Positions 24,334-36,080 of a stretch of 46,482 nucleotides of DNA are shown here, in pieces. The notes under the pieces were generated by a model. It saw only the letters and a program-made list of their open reading frames with translations, had not been told where the DNA came from and searched no databases. The stretch lies in contig JAUMYT010000016.1 of assembly GCA_030528525.1 (NCBI GenBank), positions 1 to 46,482 of the forward strand, written 5' to 3'. Numbering within the stretch: the stretch's first letter is position 1; each line of letters opens with the position of its first letter. This DNA comes from Pasteurellaceae bacterium. GTDB taxonomy: Bacteria > Pseudomonadota > Gammaproteobacteria > Enterobacterales > Pasteurellaceae. Position numbers and translations under genes: made by a program.

Positions 24334-25635
24334 AATGGATTCTAAGTGCACCGTGTGCGGAAACATGTCAATCATCGCCGAACGCTTCAATTGATAGCCT
24401 TCGGCGATGAGTTTTTCGGCATCTCGCACCAAAGTGGCTGGATTGCAGGAAACATAGACAATACGTTGTGGCTGTAACTGACACAAATGTTCAAGGGCAA
24501 AGGCGGCACCACTGCGTGCAGGATCGAGTAACACTTTATTAAACGCTGAGTGTGCCCAAGGTTTATCCGTAAATGACTGGGCGAGATCGGTTTGATAAAA
24601 TGCCACATTCTCAATGCCATTGAGTTCTGCATTCTGCCGTGCTTGTTGTACCATCTCTTCCACACCTTCCACCCCAACCACATAAGCTGCCTGCAATGCT
24701 ATCGGTAAAGTGAAATTTCCCATACCGCAGAAAAGGTCAAGAACACGATCTTGTTCAGTCAGCTCAAGCCATTCCAAGGCTGTTGCCACCATTTTTTCAT
24801 TCTGCTCGGCATTGACTTGAATAAAATCACGCATCGAAAAATGCAATTTTAAACCTGCAATTTGGTAATAAGGGGGTTCACCCCGCCACTGTATCACCTG
24901 CCCTTTCTCACTCATCACAAACAGCAATAGCTTGTCAGTCTCAGCAAAATCAAGCAAACGCTGCTTATCTACTTCGGCTAGCTCACCGACATGCCGTAAT
25001 AACATACAAAGACCGTTATCCGCTTGCACTAATTCCACATGCCCGAGCTGCTTTTTACGTTGCCATTGACTAAATAACGCATGTAACTTCGGCAATAATG
25101 CAGACAGGCTCGGCATGAGGACATCACAGTTATTCACATTGATAATCTGTTGCGAATTCGCTTGACGAAAGCCGAATGATAGCCCTTTTTTATCCCAGTT
25201 TAAGTGAAGTTTAGCCCGTCGACGATAGTGGCGATCTGGCCCAACAATCATCGGCTCAAACGCAATGGGCGTGGGCTGTAGCCGCTGTAAACGTTGAAAG
25301 AGCGCTTGCTGTTTGGCTTCACGTTGCATATTCAGCGGAATATGTTGCATTTGACAGCCGCCGCAAATGGCATAAAACGCACAGTTTGGTATTTGTCGAT
25401 GAGGCGACATTTTTTGCCACTTGACCGCTCTCGCTCGCCCATACTGCCGTTTTTCTTCAAGCACGGACACTTCAACAATTTCCATCGGTAACGCATTTTC
25501 CACAAACCACGTTTTACCCTGATGTTTAGCAACGCCTAACCCTTGATAATCAAGCCGTTCAATCATCAAAGGGGGTAACTTAACAGGAGACTTTTGGGAA
25601 AATTTTGGGGATTTTTCTGAATAAAAAAGAGCCAT
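24292..25635 (-). CDS. rlmD: 23S rRNA (uracil-1939-C5)-methyltransferase
   Basis: 447 residues. A TRAM-domain N-terminus ([19 protein letters not shown]) is followed by an iron-sulphur motif with C85, C91 and C94 ([10 protein letters not shown]) and a later Cys in NVNNCDVL, the SAM site [16 protein letters not shown], and the catalytic Cys in [14 protein letters not shown]. It methylates U1939 of 23S rRNA. It is convergent with and overlaps trmB, and its start is 22 bp from the cyaA stop on the same strand, so read-through from cyaA is likely. Confidence 0.95.
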   Translation of the reverse strand: MALFYSEKSPKFSQKSPVKLPPLMIERLDYQGLGVAKHQGKTWFVENALPMEIVEVSVLEEKRQYGRARAVKWQKMSPHRQIPNCAFYAICGGCQMQHIPLNMQREAKQQALFQRLQRLQPTPIAFEPMIVGPDRHYRRRAKLHLNWDKKGLSFGFRQANSQQIINVNNCDVLMPSLSALLPKLHALFSQWQRKKQLGHVELVQADNGLCMLLRHVGELAEVDKQRLLDFAETDKLLLFVMSEKGQVIQWRGEPPYYQIAGLKLHFSMRDFIQVNAEQNEKMVATALEWLELTEQDRVLDLFCGMGNFTLPIALQAAYVVGVEGVEEMVQQARQNAELNGIENVAFYQTDLAQSFTDKPWAHSAFNKVLLDPARSGAAFALEHLCQLQPQRIVYVSCNPATLVRDAEKLIAEGYQLKRSAMIDMFPHTVHLESISLFEKIEIPNAMP

Positions 25636-25657
25636 ATAAAAATACTGGAAATGGCAA

Positions 25658-28111
25658 CTATCTCAAATTGTCTAAATAAAGACGATGTTGCCGACTTTGA
25701 AAAGGCACAATGGTAATCTCATCGCCCTGTTTTAGCAATTGATAAAATTGTGGGTAGTTGAAACTATCTCGTGCAGGCTCTTCTTCGTTCTCCGCATAGA
25801 CACGACTGATTTTCTTAATTTTATTCTCCTTACACCCTGTACAGCCCGCATAAATTTCCACCTTGTTTTGTTTATCTAGCACATAAACGTTAAAATGCTG
25901 CCCATCCGCATTATCTTCAAAAAAGAATTGTAAGAATCCTTCACTAGCAAAATTGTAGATCTCTTTAGGCACATTCAGCTGGCAGCTTGGATCGACAAGG
26001 GGGTGAGAAAACGGCACTTCTTGCAATGCCACACCTTGATTAAACACCAATTGCCATTTTTTGCCTGCTAATTTAAAGGTATGCGATTGCTTTTGTGACA
26101 CCGTACCAAGCTGCACAGAAATGCAACGATTCACTAATTCCATCACAAATTTTTGCAATTCTTTCGCAAGTTGTGCGCTGTAACAAAACACATTCACTGA
26201 TTGTGGTGGAGCCGAACTGCGATAAATCTTATTAGAAAGAAACTTTAACGCCTTGAGAATGGAATCAGCCCCTTCAATATGCTGCGTCATGATTTCATTC
26301 CACATATTACGATAAATTAAGCTAATACTACCAATAATTCCCTGCTCAGAAGAATTTAGGTTGAACAGATCGATATGTGACAATGTCTGTTTGTGTGCTA
26401 ATTTTTTGGTGGGATCTTGAGTTAAATTCACCGCTACAATCAAATTGCGAATTTCATTTGGGTGATAAAGATCATCATCGCTCATTTGAGGAGATTTTGC
26501 TGGAAATGAGAGTCGCAGATCGGTAATAAAATGGCGCAAACGCTGCAAGCTCACTGTTTGGCTAACAATATTTAAGCGAGTGTTAACCGTCACGACGCCG
26601 TTAAAGTAAGCCCAAGCGACCAATTTATTCAGCGATTTTTGATATTGCACATAGCGTTTGTTTGAGTCGTAATAACTCAGCGGTGCATGGTTGATCAAAT
26701 ACCAGCCCGCTTTCGTGGACACATTGTCTACCACTTCGACAAAGGTTACTTCTGGTTCTTCAAGGTGCTGCGCAATTTTTTCGTTAATTAAGGTTACCTT
26801 ACCCGGTAGCACTTCAAATACTGAGTATAATTTGCGCATTAAAATATCAGTATCTTGCGGCATAATGCTTGGATCAATATGAAATTTGCGAGCAAAATTG
26901 ATTAAATTACGGTAACTTTGCAACAACTGCTCTACCAACATTTGCTGGTGACGCATCGCTTGTTTAATTTTCCAGTTCGGCTTATTTTCTAATACAGCAC
27001 ACTCTTTTTCCGACCACCCCCAACTAGCCGCCAAAGCCTTTAACTGTTGGCGCTTCCAATCATCGCTCTGCCCGTCCATGGCTTTCACATAAAAGCAAGC
27101 TCGCAAGCACTCTAATCGTTTAAATTCGCCTCGTTTTTCTAAATAAGCGGTCACTCGCTCCAACATGGCGAGGTAAGGATCAAAATGATAGGGAGTAGCA
27201 TGTCCCAACAAACGTTGTTTAAACTCCTGAGAAATCAAATAGGCATCGGGATAGGTTTCAGCATAACTTTCTAACAAGAGAATTTTAATCGCTGATTTAT
27301 ACGGATTCTCGATCCCTTTGTATAACTGCCAAAGGCTAGCCCCAAAATATTCCCCCAGTGGCAAAGTGGAAAAATCACCAAAATCAAGCCACTCATTCGG
27401 GTCGATCACTTGTTGAGAAATCGCTTGATTAACACATTCTCGATAGCTCTGACCTTGTTCTAAAATATGCAACCATAAAATACGTTTACCCGCCAAACGA
27501 ATAGCAGAGCGGTAAAACTCATCAAGCAGCACGTAATGTTGGGCAGACCCACTATGCTCTGCCGTTACTTCGCTGTTATATTGCTGTGCTTGAAATGCTT
27601 CGGGATTCATCAAGTAAAAATTCAACTCAACCCCTTGCTGGCTCGACCATTTCTTTATTTTCGCTAATTTTTCGTCTAGTGCTTGCAACTGCTCCTCGCT
27701 AAAGCAAGTAGAGTGACAAAGCCATAAATCCAGATCGGAAAAACTGTTTTGCGTCACCGAACCAACACTGCCCATCACATACAAGGCATCAAATTGATAA
27801 TCTGCAACAGGCGATAATGGCATAGAAAGTCGCTCAAGCAGATAACCTTGTGTGGTGGAATCAGGGTGATAATGAAAAATCCCTTGTGGTGCCCGTGGAG
27901 TGTAACCAATTAACTTTACGTCGTTATAGTGTAATAAGGCAGGTAGTAAAGCAAAGACTCGCCTGAATGCTTCACTGCTATTATTTAAAGCACGTTGAAT
28001 TCTAAGCCGTTCAAGCTGATCTATCCGACTTTTTGCCGTATTAATATCAAGCAGAGAAACCGTAGGAGAGTTCATTGAATGGCTGTGTGTGGTTAAATTC
28101 AGAACTCTCAC
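25658..28111 (-). CDS. cyaA: Class I adenylate cyclase
   Basis: 817 residues. The start is a GTG at 28111 with GAGGA six bases before it; a later ATG at 28075 lacks a ribosome site. The class I catalytic segment reads VMGSVGSVTQNSFSDLDLW (112–130), with the SDLD aspartates at 126 and 128. The regulatory C-terminal half contains the frataxin-like glucose-control region. The product makes cAMP, which with CRP controls carbon use and, in this family, natural competence through sxy-dependent sites. Residues around EVPFSHPLVDPS in the C-terminal half are encoded by a dispersed repeat. A GTG start is normal for cyaA genes, where it limits expression. Confidence 0.95.
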   Translation of the reverse strand: MRVLNLTTHSHSMNSPTVSLLDINTAKSRIDQLERLRIQRALNNSSEAFRRVFALLPALLHYNDVKLIGYTPRAPQGIFHYHPDSTTQGYLLERLSMPLSPVADYQFDALYVMGSVGSVTQNSFSDLDLWLCHSTCFSEEQLQALDEKLAKIKKWSSQQGVELNFYLMNPEAFQAQQYNSEVTAEHSGSAQHYVLLDEFYRSAIRLAGKRILWLHILEQGQSYRECVNQAISQQVIDPNEWLDFGDFSTLPLGEYFGASLWQLYKGIENPYKSAIKILLLESYAETYPDAYLISQEFKQRLLGHATPYHFDPYLAMLERVTAYLEKRGEFKRLECLRACFYVKAMDGQSDDWKRQQLKALAASWGWSEKECAVLENKPNWKIKQAMRHQQMLVEQLLQSYRNLINFARKFHIDPSIMPQDTDILMRKLYSVFEVLPGKVTLINEKIAQHLEEPEVTFVEVVDNVSTKAGWYLINHAPLSYYDSNKRYVQYQKSLNKLVAWAYFNGVVTVNTRLNIVSQTVSLQRLRHFITDLRLSFPAKSPQMSDDDLYHPNEIRNLIVAVNLTQDPTKKLAHKQTLSHIDLFNLNSSEQGIIGSISLIYRNMWNEIMTQHIEGADSILKALKFLSNKIYRSSAPPQSVNVFCYSAQLAKELQKFVMELVNRCISVQLGTVSQKQSHTFKLAGKKWQLVFNQGVALQEVPFSHPLVDPSCQLNVPKEIYNFASEGFLQFFFEDNADGQHFNVYVLDKQNKVEIYAGCTGCKENKIKKISRVYAENEEEPARDSFNYPQFYQLLKQGDEITIVPFQSRQHRLYLDNLR
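25992..26030 (+). repeat. Interspersed ~37-bp repeat, copy inside cyaA
   Basis: GACAAGGGGGTGAGAAAACG is followed by CACTTCTTGCAATG. It is translated in frame in the C-terminal half of CyaA. Confidence 0.7.
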
Positions 28112-28214
28112 TTTTTATCCTCAAATGTTAAAAATGTGATCAATGTAACATTTTTGCAAAGCAAGGAAAATAGTCAACAATAACATCTTGCATAAAAATT
28201 CCACTTACCAGCCA

Positions 28215-28253
28215 CTACAAGGGGGTGAGTTTAGCAAAAATTCTACAAAATTT
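28215..28253 (+). repeat. Interspersed ~37-bp repeat, copy upstream of groES
   Basis: TACAAGGGGGTGAGTTTAGC is followed by TTCTACAAAATTT. It ends 12 bp before the candidate heat-shock -35. Confidence 0.65.
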
Positions 28254-28264
28254 ATAAAATCTCC

Positions 28265-28292
28265 CTTGAAATCAAAAATCTCACCACAACAT
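28265..28292 (+). promoter_or_regulatory. Candidate sigma32 promoter for groESL
   Basis: A perfect CTTGAAA (28265–28271) is followed after about 12 bp by CACCACAACAT as a weak match to the heat-shock -10 (consensus CCCCATNT). No CIRCE inverted repeat is seen. Confidence 0.5.
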
Positions 28293-28349
28293 AAGCGTAC
28301 GTTGTGCCAAAAACGGCATAAATTATTTTAACCAATAGGAGCAATTTCA

Positions 28350-28637
28350 ATGAATATTCGTCCATTACACGACAAAGTGATTTTAAAACGTGAAGAAGTC
28401 GAAACCAAATCCGCAGGCGGTATCGTTTTAACCGGTTCTGCAGCAACTAAATCCACCCGTGGAAAAGTGTTGGCGGTGGGCAACGGTCGCACTTTAGATA
28501 ACGGTACTGTGTTGCCATTAAATGTGAAAGTGGGCGATGTGGTGATCTTCAACGAATTCGGCGTGAAAGCGGAAAAAATTGACGGCGAAGAAGTGTTGAT
28601 TTTGTCGGAAGATAATATCTTAGCAATCGTAGAATAA
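28350..28637 (+). CDS. groES: Co-chaperonin GroES
   Basis: 95 residues; starts [13 protein letters not shown], with the mobile loop near [17 protein letters not shown] (about 20–36) and the roof segment after it. It forms the heptameric lid of GroEL. RBS AGGAG precedes the start. A TGTAGGG palindrome fills most of the 98-bp gap to groEL, wider than the usual ~40–50 bp. Confidence 0.97.
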   Translation: MNIRPLHDKVILKREEVETKSAGGIVLTGSAATKSTRGKVLAVGNGRTLDNGTVLPLNVKVGDVVIFNEFGVKAEKIDGEEVLILSEDNILAIVE

Positions 28638-28638
28638 A

Positions 28639-28710
28639 TGTAGGGTGGGCTTCAGCCCACCATTAAAATAAATTAACGATTACAGATGATGGGCTAAAGC
28701 CCATCCTACA
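28639..28710. repeat. TGTAGGG-type palindromic repeat (groES–groEL junction)
   Basis: TGTAGGGTGGGCTTCAGCCC on the left and GGGCTAAAGCCCATCCTACA on the right are inverted versions of one another with their own inner hairpins (GGGCT/AGCCC). It shares end motif and design with 12129–12178. Confidence 0.82.
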
Positions 28711-28732
28711 ACTACACATAATAGGAAAATAA

Positions 28733-30379
<1,647 letters not shown>

Positions 30380-30396
30380 CCTATTCTATAAAAACT

Positions 30397-30427
30397 AAGG
30401 CATAGCCGTTATAGGCTATGCCTTTTT
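30397..30427 (+). terminator. groESL terminator
   Basis: AAGGCATAGCC/GGCTATGCCTT stem with a 6-nt loop, then a T run. Confidence 0.9.
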
Positions 30428-30459
30428 AATACATGATAAGGTGGCTGGAAAAACGGTGT

Positions 30460-30497
30460 GATTTTGCATTTTCTCCCTTTTTCTCACCCCCTTGTAA
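30460..30497 (-). repeat. Interspersed ~37-bp repeat, copy between groEL and lpxA
   Basis: In minus orientation, TTACAAGGGGGTGAGAAA is followed by a TGCAAAATC tail. Confidence 0.75.
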
Positions 30498-30502
30498 TTC
30501 AA

Positions 30503-31297
30503 TCAGCGAATGATTCCTCGCGTAGAACGTTTGAAAAAATCTAGGAACAAGCTCACTGCGGCTTCTGTTTTCGCATATTGCTCAATCTCTGGTATCGCTT
30601 CTTCTAGGGTTTTACCACTACGATAGATCAATTTATATACATTGCGGATCGCATGCATCGTTGCTTTCTCAAAGCCCCGTCGCTTCAATCCTTCTAAATT
30701 GACCCCGAACGGCTGGGCGTGGTTGCCTTGTGCCATGACATAAGGCGGTACATCTTGGCTGACCATAGAACCACCACCTAACATCACGTGTGAGCCAATC
30801 ACCACAAACTGATGCACTGCAGACATGCCGCCCACAATCACAAAATCATCAAGAGTGACATGGCCTGCAAGCGTACCATTATTCGCAATAATACAACGGT
30901 TTCCAATGCTACAGTCATGAGCGACATGGCAGTTGATCATCAATAAATTATCATCACCTACTTTCGTTATCCCACCGCCTTGTACGGTTCCACGATGGAT
31001 AGTCACACTTTCTCGAATACGGTTGCGATTACCGATAATTGTTTTAGTTGGCTCGCCCTGATATTTTAAGTCTTGGTTAATTTCGCCAATGCTCGCAAAT
31101 TGGAAAATCTGATTATCTTCACCAATTTCCGTATCACCTTGAATAACCACATGAGAGTGAATTTTAGTCCCTGCTCCAATTTTGACATCTTTGCCAATCA
31201 CACAAAATGGACCTATTTCCACATTCGCCCCGATCTTCGCCCCTTCTTCAATCACGGCAAGTGGGCTAATTTGGGCAGAAGGATCAATAAATTGCAT
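30503..31297 (-). CDS. lpxA: UDP-N-acetylglucosamine acyltransferase LpxA
   Basis: 264 residues. Left-handed beta-helix hexapeptides run from [16 protein letters not shown] through the catalytic segment [15 protein letters not shown] (His near 125), followed by the helical C-terminus with [10 protein letters not shown]. It transfers a hydroxyacyl chain from ACP to UDP-GlcNAc, the first step of lipid A. Last gene of the minus-strand envelope cluster, 17 bp after fabZ. Confidence 0.97.
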   Translation of the reverse strand: MQFIDPSAQISPLAVIEEGAKIGANVEIGPFCVIGKDVKIGAGTKIHSHVVIQGDTEIGEDNQIFQFASIGEINQDLKYQGEPTKTIIGNRNRIRESVTIHRGTVQGGGITKVGDDNLLMINCHVAHDCSIGNRCIIANNGTLAGHVTLDDFVIVGGMSAVHQFVVIGSHVMLGGGSMVSQDVPPYVMAQGNHAQPFGVNLEGLKRRGFEKATMHAIRNVYKLIYRSGKTLEEAIPEIEQYAKTEAAVSLFLDFFKRSTRGIIR

Positions 31298-31314
31298 CGT
31301 TATTCCCCTTTAAA

Positions 31315-31764
31315 TTATTTACGGGCACACATTAATTCAGCTTCACAGACTAACTTGCCATTCACGGTGGCAGTGCCTGTAAAGCGAGTGACTCCACGTT
31401 TTTCCGTAATGACTTCTACATGCAAAGTCATTTGATCGCCTGGCACAACGGGCTTTTTAAAGCGTGCATTATCAATTCCCGCAAAATAGAATAGTGAACC
31501 ACCTTCTAACTCATGGGTTTTAAATGCTAATAGCCCCATTGCTTGTGCCATCGCTTCTAGAATTAATACACCTGGGAAAATCGGTTTTTGTGGGAAATGA
31601 CCTGTAAAACAAGGCTCATTCACACTGACATTTTTGATGGCAGTGAGCCATTTTCCCGCTTCAAAATCCACCACGCGATCTACCATCAAAAAAGGATAAC
31701 GATGTGGTAACAATTGCATAATTTCTTCGATTTCAACCACGTTTGGTTCACGAATTTCTGACAC
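31315..31764 (-). CDS. fabZ: 3-hydroxyacyl-ACP dehydratase FabZ
   Basis: 149 residues, single hot-dog domain. The catalytic His is in [14 protein letters not shown] (about 19–32) and the catalytic Glu in [13 protein letters not shown] (about 62–74), with [10 protein letters not shown] before it. It dehydrates 3-hydroxyacyl-ACP in fatty-acid elongation and competes with LpxA/LpxD for the same substrate. Clustering with lpxA and lpxD is therefore functionally meaningful. Confidence 0.97.
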   Translation of the reverse strand: MSEIREPNVVEIEEIMQLLPHRYPFLMVDRVVDFEAGKWLTAIKNVSVNEPCFTGHFPQKPIFPGVLILEAMAQAMGLLAFKTHELEGGSLFYFAGIDNARFKKPVVPGDQMTLHVEVITEKRGVTRFTGTATVNGKLVCEAELMCARK

Positions 31765-31803
31765 GCTAAGTTCCTCTTAAATGTAAAAATAGAATGTGTT
31801 CAA

Positions 31804-32832
31804 TTAGCTTTTCAACTGTTTTTCAACGGCTTTCAAACGCTCGTTGATTTTATCAATGTTCATCGTTAAGGCAGCGGTTTTACGCCATTCCTTGTTGGTT
31901 TGGAGCGGGATACCTGATGAATAAATGCCTTTTTCCGTGATTGGACGCATTACCATTCCCATTCCCGTGATAATGGCACCATCACAAATTTCCATATGCC
32001 CGTTAATCACACTCGCACCACCAATTTGACAGAAACGACCGACTTTTAGGCTACCAGCCATAATTACGCCACCCGCCACGGCAGTACCAAAACCGATATG
32101 TACGTTATGAGCAATTTGGCACAGGTTATCAATGATCACATTATCTTCGATCACAGTAGGATCTAACGCACCGCGATCGATACAAGTACAAGCACCGATT
32201 TCAACCCGATTGCCGATAATCACTCCTCCTGTTTGTGGGATTTTAATCCATTGTCCTTTGTCGTTGGCGTAACCAAAACCATCACTTCCAATGACTGCCG
32301 ATGATTGGATTAAACAATCTGTGCCAATTTGCACATTGTGATAGACCGCCACATTTGCCCATAGCTTGGTTCTCGAGCCAATTTTGCTGTTTTTACCGAC
32401 AAAGCAACCTGCTCCGATGATCACATCATCGCCCAGTTCCACACCACTTTCAATGACCGCATTTGCCCCAATCGAAACATTGTTGCCTAATTTTGCCTCT
32501 GGCGAAATCACGGCACTTTCAGCAATGTCTTGAGCGGGTGTTGGCGTACTGTCCATATATTGAGCTAAAATCGCATAAGCAAGGTAAGGGTTAGCAACAA
32601 CGATCAAATTTTGTTCATCTCGACAAAATTCCACATCTGCTTGACTGACGATAATCGCACCTGCTTGGCTTTTGCCCAGTTGTTCACGATATTTTGGATT
32701 AGAAATAAAGGTAATTTGCGAGCCGTTGGCTTTGTCGAGCGGGGCAATACTTGAAATGACTAAATCGGCATTACCCCGAAGAGTGCCGCCGATTTGCTCC
32801 GCTAATTCAATTAAACGGAAATTCCTCATCAT
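31804..32832 (-). CDS. lpxD: UDP-3-O-acylglucosamine N-acyltransferase LpxD
   Basis: 342 residues. The N-terminal uridine-binding domain ([19 protein letters not shown]) is followed by hexapeptide repeats with the catalytic His in [11 protein letters not shown]. It adds the second hydroxyacyl chain in lipid A synthesis. Two consecutive ATGs open the gene; the first overlaps the skp stop (TAATG), so it is translated by coupling to skp. Confidence 0.97.
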   Translation of the reverse strand: MMRNFRLIELAEQIGGTLRGNADLVISSIAPLDKANGSQITFISNPKYREQLGKSQAGAIIVSQADVEFCRDEQNLIVVANPYLAYAILAQYMDSTPTPAQDIAESAVISPEAKLGNNVSIGANAVIESGVELGDDVIIGAGCFVGKNSKIGSRTKLWANVAVYHNVQIGTDCLIQSSAVIGSDGFGYANDKGQWIKIPQTGGVIIGNRVEIGACTCIDRGALDPTVIEDNVIIDNLCQIAHNVHIGFGTAVAGGVIMAGSLKVGRFCQIGGASVINGHMEICDGAIITGMGMVMRPITEKGIYSSGIPLQTNKEWRKTAALTMNIDKINERLKAVEKQLKS

Positions 32833-33557
32833 TATTTAGCCTGTTCTGCAGCTTGTTCTGTGGTTTTCACTTTTGCTTTAAGCTCCGCCAACACATCTTC
32901 TGTGATATTAGCTTTGTCATCTTTCGCATAAAATGCTGCTGAAGGATATAACACCACAGTATAGCCTTTAGCATCAGCAACCACTTTCACCGCGTTATTA
33001 ATATCTTCTACCGCCTTTTGTCGAATTGCATCCGTGTCAATATTTGATTTTGACTGCTCATCTTGTAATTTTTGCTGCAATTCAGCGACTTTCTTTTCAA
33101 ACGCTTCAATGTTTTGTCTCAATGCCACTTCACGTTTTTGTAACGCTTCTACTTTATTTTGAAACGCTTTTTCCTCATCTTGAATAGCTTTCTGGCGTGC
33201 TTGGATATCTTTAGAACGTAAACGCGGTGCTTCTTTTTCTAAAGCCGCAACTTTTTTCTTTAAAGAGGCTTCTACTTTCTCTTTTTCCTCTTGCAGTTTT
33301 TTTGCATCATCTTCAATCTTTTGAAATTCTACTGCTAAGGCTTGATCTTCTTCTGCCAATTTTTTTTCTTCATCAGCAAATTTTGCTTTGCTATCTGCCA
33401 AAATTTTCTCAATTTTAGCAGCCGTTTCGACCATAACTGGATGATTTTGCAACAAGTAAGCTGGATCAGCAAAGCCGATTTTATCGTTTGCTTTTGCAAT
33501 ATTCGCACCAAATGTAAAAAGCACAGCCACCGCTGCAAGTTTAACGAAATGTTTCAT
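32832..33557 (-). CDS. skp: Periplasmic chaperone Skp/OmpH
   Basis: 241 residues with a signal peptide ([20 protein letters not shown], cut after AKA near residue 23). The mature protein begins [19 protein letters not shown], the Skp core start. It then has a long charged coiled coil (about 50–185) rich in K/E, and ends with [19 protein letters not shown]. Skp trimers hold outer-membrane proteins during transfer to BamA. It is longer than the ~160–200 residues usual for the family; the extra length lies in the coiled-coil arms. It sits directly downstream of bamA. Confidence 0.92.
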   Translation of the reverse strand: MKHFVKLAAVAVLFTFGANIAKANDKIGFADPAYLLQNHPVMVETAAKIEKILADSKAKFADEEKKLAEEDQALAVEFQKIEDDAKKLQEEKEKVEASLKKKVAALEKEAPRLRSKDIQARQKAIQDEEKAFQNKVEALQKREVALRQNIEAFEKKVAELQQKLQDEQSKSNIDTDAIRQKAVEDINNAVKVVADAKGYTVVLYPSAAFYAKDDKANITEDVLAELKAKVKTTEQAAEQAK

Positions 33558-33579
33558 TGGATTTCCTTTTTTAACATAA

Positions 33580-33616
33580 ATACAAGGGGGGCACTTCTCT
33601 TGACTTTTTGCAAAAT
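33580..33616 (+). repeat. Interspersed repeat with hairpin between skp and bamA
   Basis: ATACAAGGGGGGCACTTCTC is followed by GACTTTTTGCAAAATG. GGGGGCA and TGCCCCC can pair around a ~23-nt loop on the bamA–skp mRNA; there is no T tail. Confidence 0.7.
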
Positions 33617-33638
33617 GCCCCCGTAAGAAAACGAGAAT

Positions 33639-36029
33639 TTAGAACGAACCGCCAATGCTGAATTGGAATTGCTCTACTTCATCACCTTTATATTTTTTGA
33701 GCGGTTTTGCATAAGAGAATAACAATGGGCCAATCGGTGAATTCCATTGGAACGAGACCCCTGCCGATGCACGCACTCTACGGTAGTTACCATTTTCTAC
33801 AGCGGGATAAACTTTCTGATGAGCTTTCCAACGCGTATCCCATACCGTCGCAACATCAACAAAGACCGAACTCCTGACCGTATGTTGGTATTTCTCACTG
33901 ATGAATGGCGTTGGCGTAATTAATTCTAAAGAAGCCGTAGCCATTGCGTTTCCACCGATAATATCCCCTCTTATATTACAGAATGGGAATTTTTGATCGC
34001 AGTCCTTGTGAAGATAAATGGCTTTAGGTCCTATTGCTCCATAGCCAAAACCACGTAAGGAGCCGATACCGCCTGCGGAATAATGCTGATAGAACGGTAA
34101 ACGTTTACCGCCATAACCATTTGCATAGGACACACCAAACTTGGTATGCACTACCCATTTATGCTCACGATTAAGCGGAAAGTAATGACGATAATCTACA
34201 TTCAGCTTGTAATATTTATTATCTGAGCCTGGCAAAGTAACTCGTCCACCAATATTTGCTACTGCCCCTTTAGTTGGAAAAAATCCACGATTTAAACTGT
34301 TGTAGTTCCAACCAAAAGAAAAATCAAAATCATTAGCCTTGATCATTTTATAAAAGCCAAATTGCGGATCAATTGAGATCCCTAAGGATTTGACATACAA
34401 CTCACGGTTAAACTCACGCTCGGCGTTTTTTATCACATCATGGACATAACCTACTCCTAAATAGTAAGAGTTATGTTCATCTACGGGAAAGCCTAAACTA
34501 CCGTTTACCCCATAAGTGCGGCGTTTATAACTTGACGCAGAGCTGTTTTTACCATTATCAAAATCTTCATAGAAGATATTCCCCCCTAAGCTCACCCCAT
34601 CTTTGGTGAAATACGGTTCTGTATAACCTAAGTTGATACTCGTACCATAGTCAGCTCGCTGACCATTTAAACTGATTGAAGATCCTAACCCCAAAAAGTT
34701 ATCTTGCTTAATACCCGCTTGGTAATTAAAACCACTTTCTGTCCCGTATCCAATACCAAAATTGATGCTACCTGTATTACGCTCTTTAATTTTATAGATT
34801 AAATCTACTTGATCTGGCGTTCCCTGTACCGAGGGGAAACTCATCTCGACACCCTCGTAGAACCCCGTACGCTCTAAGCGAGCTTTTCCTAAATTAGCTT
34901 TACCTGTGGATAACCAGGTTCCTTCCTGCTGACGCATTTCACGACGTAGCGTTGAATCGGCTGTAATATCGTTACCCTCAAAGCGGATTTGACGAACATA
35001 CACCCGAGGACCAGCATCAACTACATAGTTGATACGCACAGATTTGTTTGTATCATCAAAAATCGGATAAATCTCAACTTTAGCGGAAGCAAATCCACTG
35101 CCACCTAAAACTTCCTTAATGCCTTCTTCAATTGCAAGCAAGTCATCACGACGAAATTGCTGACCCGATTTGAAATCTTTTAACAATCCCTTCAATTCAT
35201 TATCCATTTTCGCCGTATTTCCCACGATACGAATATCGCTGATTTGGTATTGCTCTCCTTCATGGATCTTATAGGTTAATGCAACTTCTTTTTTATCCTC
35301 ACTAAACTGCACATTTTCTTGGATATTGAACTTAGCATAACCTCTATTCATGTAGAAATTTTGTAGGGTTTCTAGATCCTTATGATATACGGGCTGTTCA
35401 AACTTACTGCTTTGGAAAATATTCCACCACGCAACATCAGGTTGAATATCCAACTGTTTCAGTAATTGCTTTGAGCTAAATGCGTGATTACCTTCAAACT
35501 GAATGGTTTTAACATAGGCAACGTCATTTTCTTTAATCATTAATTTTACATCAACATTACCATTTACTGCTTGAGTCACTTCTGAATCGACTATCGCATT
35601 ATAGCGACCGATTGAATGATAATGCTCCAATAAGGCTTGCTTAAACGATGATAGTTTCTCTGAGTTAAATACTTCACCGCGTGTAATTAAGTTCATTTTA
35701 AGATTCTGCTCAAGTGGCTCTTTTGGAATAGCAGAATTTCCTTCAACACTGACTTTGTTAATAATCGGGAAATTCACCACTTTCACCACAAGCGTATCGC
35801 CTTCTCGCACCGCTCGCACATCTTGAAAACGATTTTGTAAAAATAACTGTCTAACGACATTAGCAATATCATTATCTGTGGCACGCTGCCCCACTTTGAC
35901 GGGTAACGTTGGTAAAATACTCGCACCCGTTTCTGCAGATACACCATCAATACGAATATCTTTCACCACAAAAGGGGCTGCCAGCACGCCATTTGCAATC
36001 AATAGGGTAGAAAGTAAGAGTCTCTTCAT
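33639..36029 (-). CDS. bamA: Outer membrane protein assembly factor BamA
   Basis: 796 residues. The signal peptide ([16 protein letters not shown]) precedes five POTRA domains (about 20–420; the first starts [16 protein letters not shown]), then a 16-strand barrel beginning at [19 protein letters not shown]. The barrel carries [11 protein letters not shown], the loop-6 VRGF-type motif, and ends with FQFSIGGSF, the terminal-Phe beta-signal. It inserts beta-barrel proteins in the outer membrane. It sits between rseP and skp, the conserved order. Confidence 0.98.
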   Translation of the reverse strand: MKRLLLSTLLIANGVLAAPFVVKDIRIDGVSAETGASILPTLPVKVGQRATDNDIANVVRQLFLQNRFQDVRAVREGDTLVVKVVNFPIINKVSVEGNSAIPKEPLEQNLKMNLITRGEVFNSEKLSSFKQALLEHYHSIGRYNAIVDSEVTQAVNGNVDVKLMIKENDVAYVKTIQFEGNHAFSSKQLLKQLDIQPDVAWWNIFQSSKFEQPVYHKDLETLQNFYMNRGYAKFNIQENVQFSEDKKEVALTYKIHEGEQYQISDIRIVGNTAKMDNELKGLLKDFKSGQQFRRDDLLAIEEGIKEVLGGSGFASAKVEIYPIFDDTNKSVRINYVVDAGPRVYVRQIRFEGNDITADSTLRREMRQQEGTWLSTGKANLGKARLERTGFYEGVEMSFPSVQGTPDQVDLIYKIKERNTGSINFGIGYGTESGFNYQAGIKQDNFLGLGSSISLNGQRADYGTSINLGYTEPYFTKDGVSLGGNIFYEDFDNGKNSSASSYKRRTYGVNGSLGFPVDEHNSYYLGVGYVHDVIKNAEREFNRELYVKSLGISIDPQFGFYKMIKANDFDFSFGWNYNSLNRGFFPTKGAVANIGGRVTLPGSDNKYYKLNVDYRHYFPLNREHKWVVHTKFGVSYANGYGGKRLPFYQHYSAGGIGSLRGFGYGAIGPKAIYLHKDCDQKFPFCNIRGDIIGGNAMATASLELITPTPFISEKYQHTVRSSVFVDVATVWDTRWKAHQKVYPAVENGNYRRVRASAGVSFQWNSPIGPLLFSYAKPLKKYKGDEVEQFQFSIGGSF

Positions 36030-36080
36030 TGATAAATCCTATGATTTGTAAAATTATTGAATAACCTAACCCCTTGTAGG

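Noticed and set aside
36066..36078. CCCCTTGTAGG fragment between bamA and rseP as another repeat copy
   Set aside because: Only about a dozen bases match one end of the family; there is no GAGAAA or TTTTGCAAAA part.
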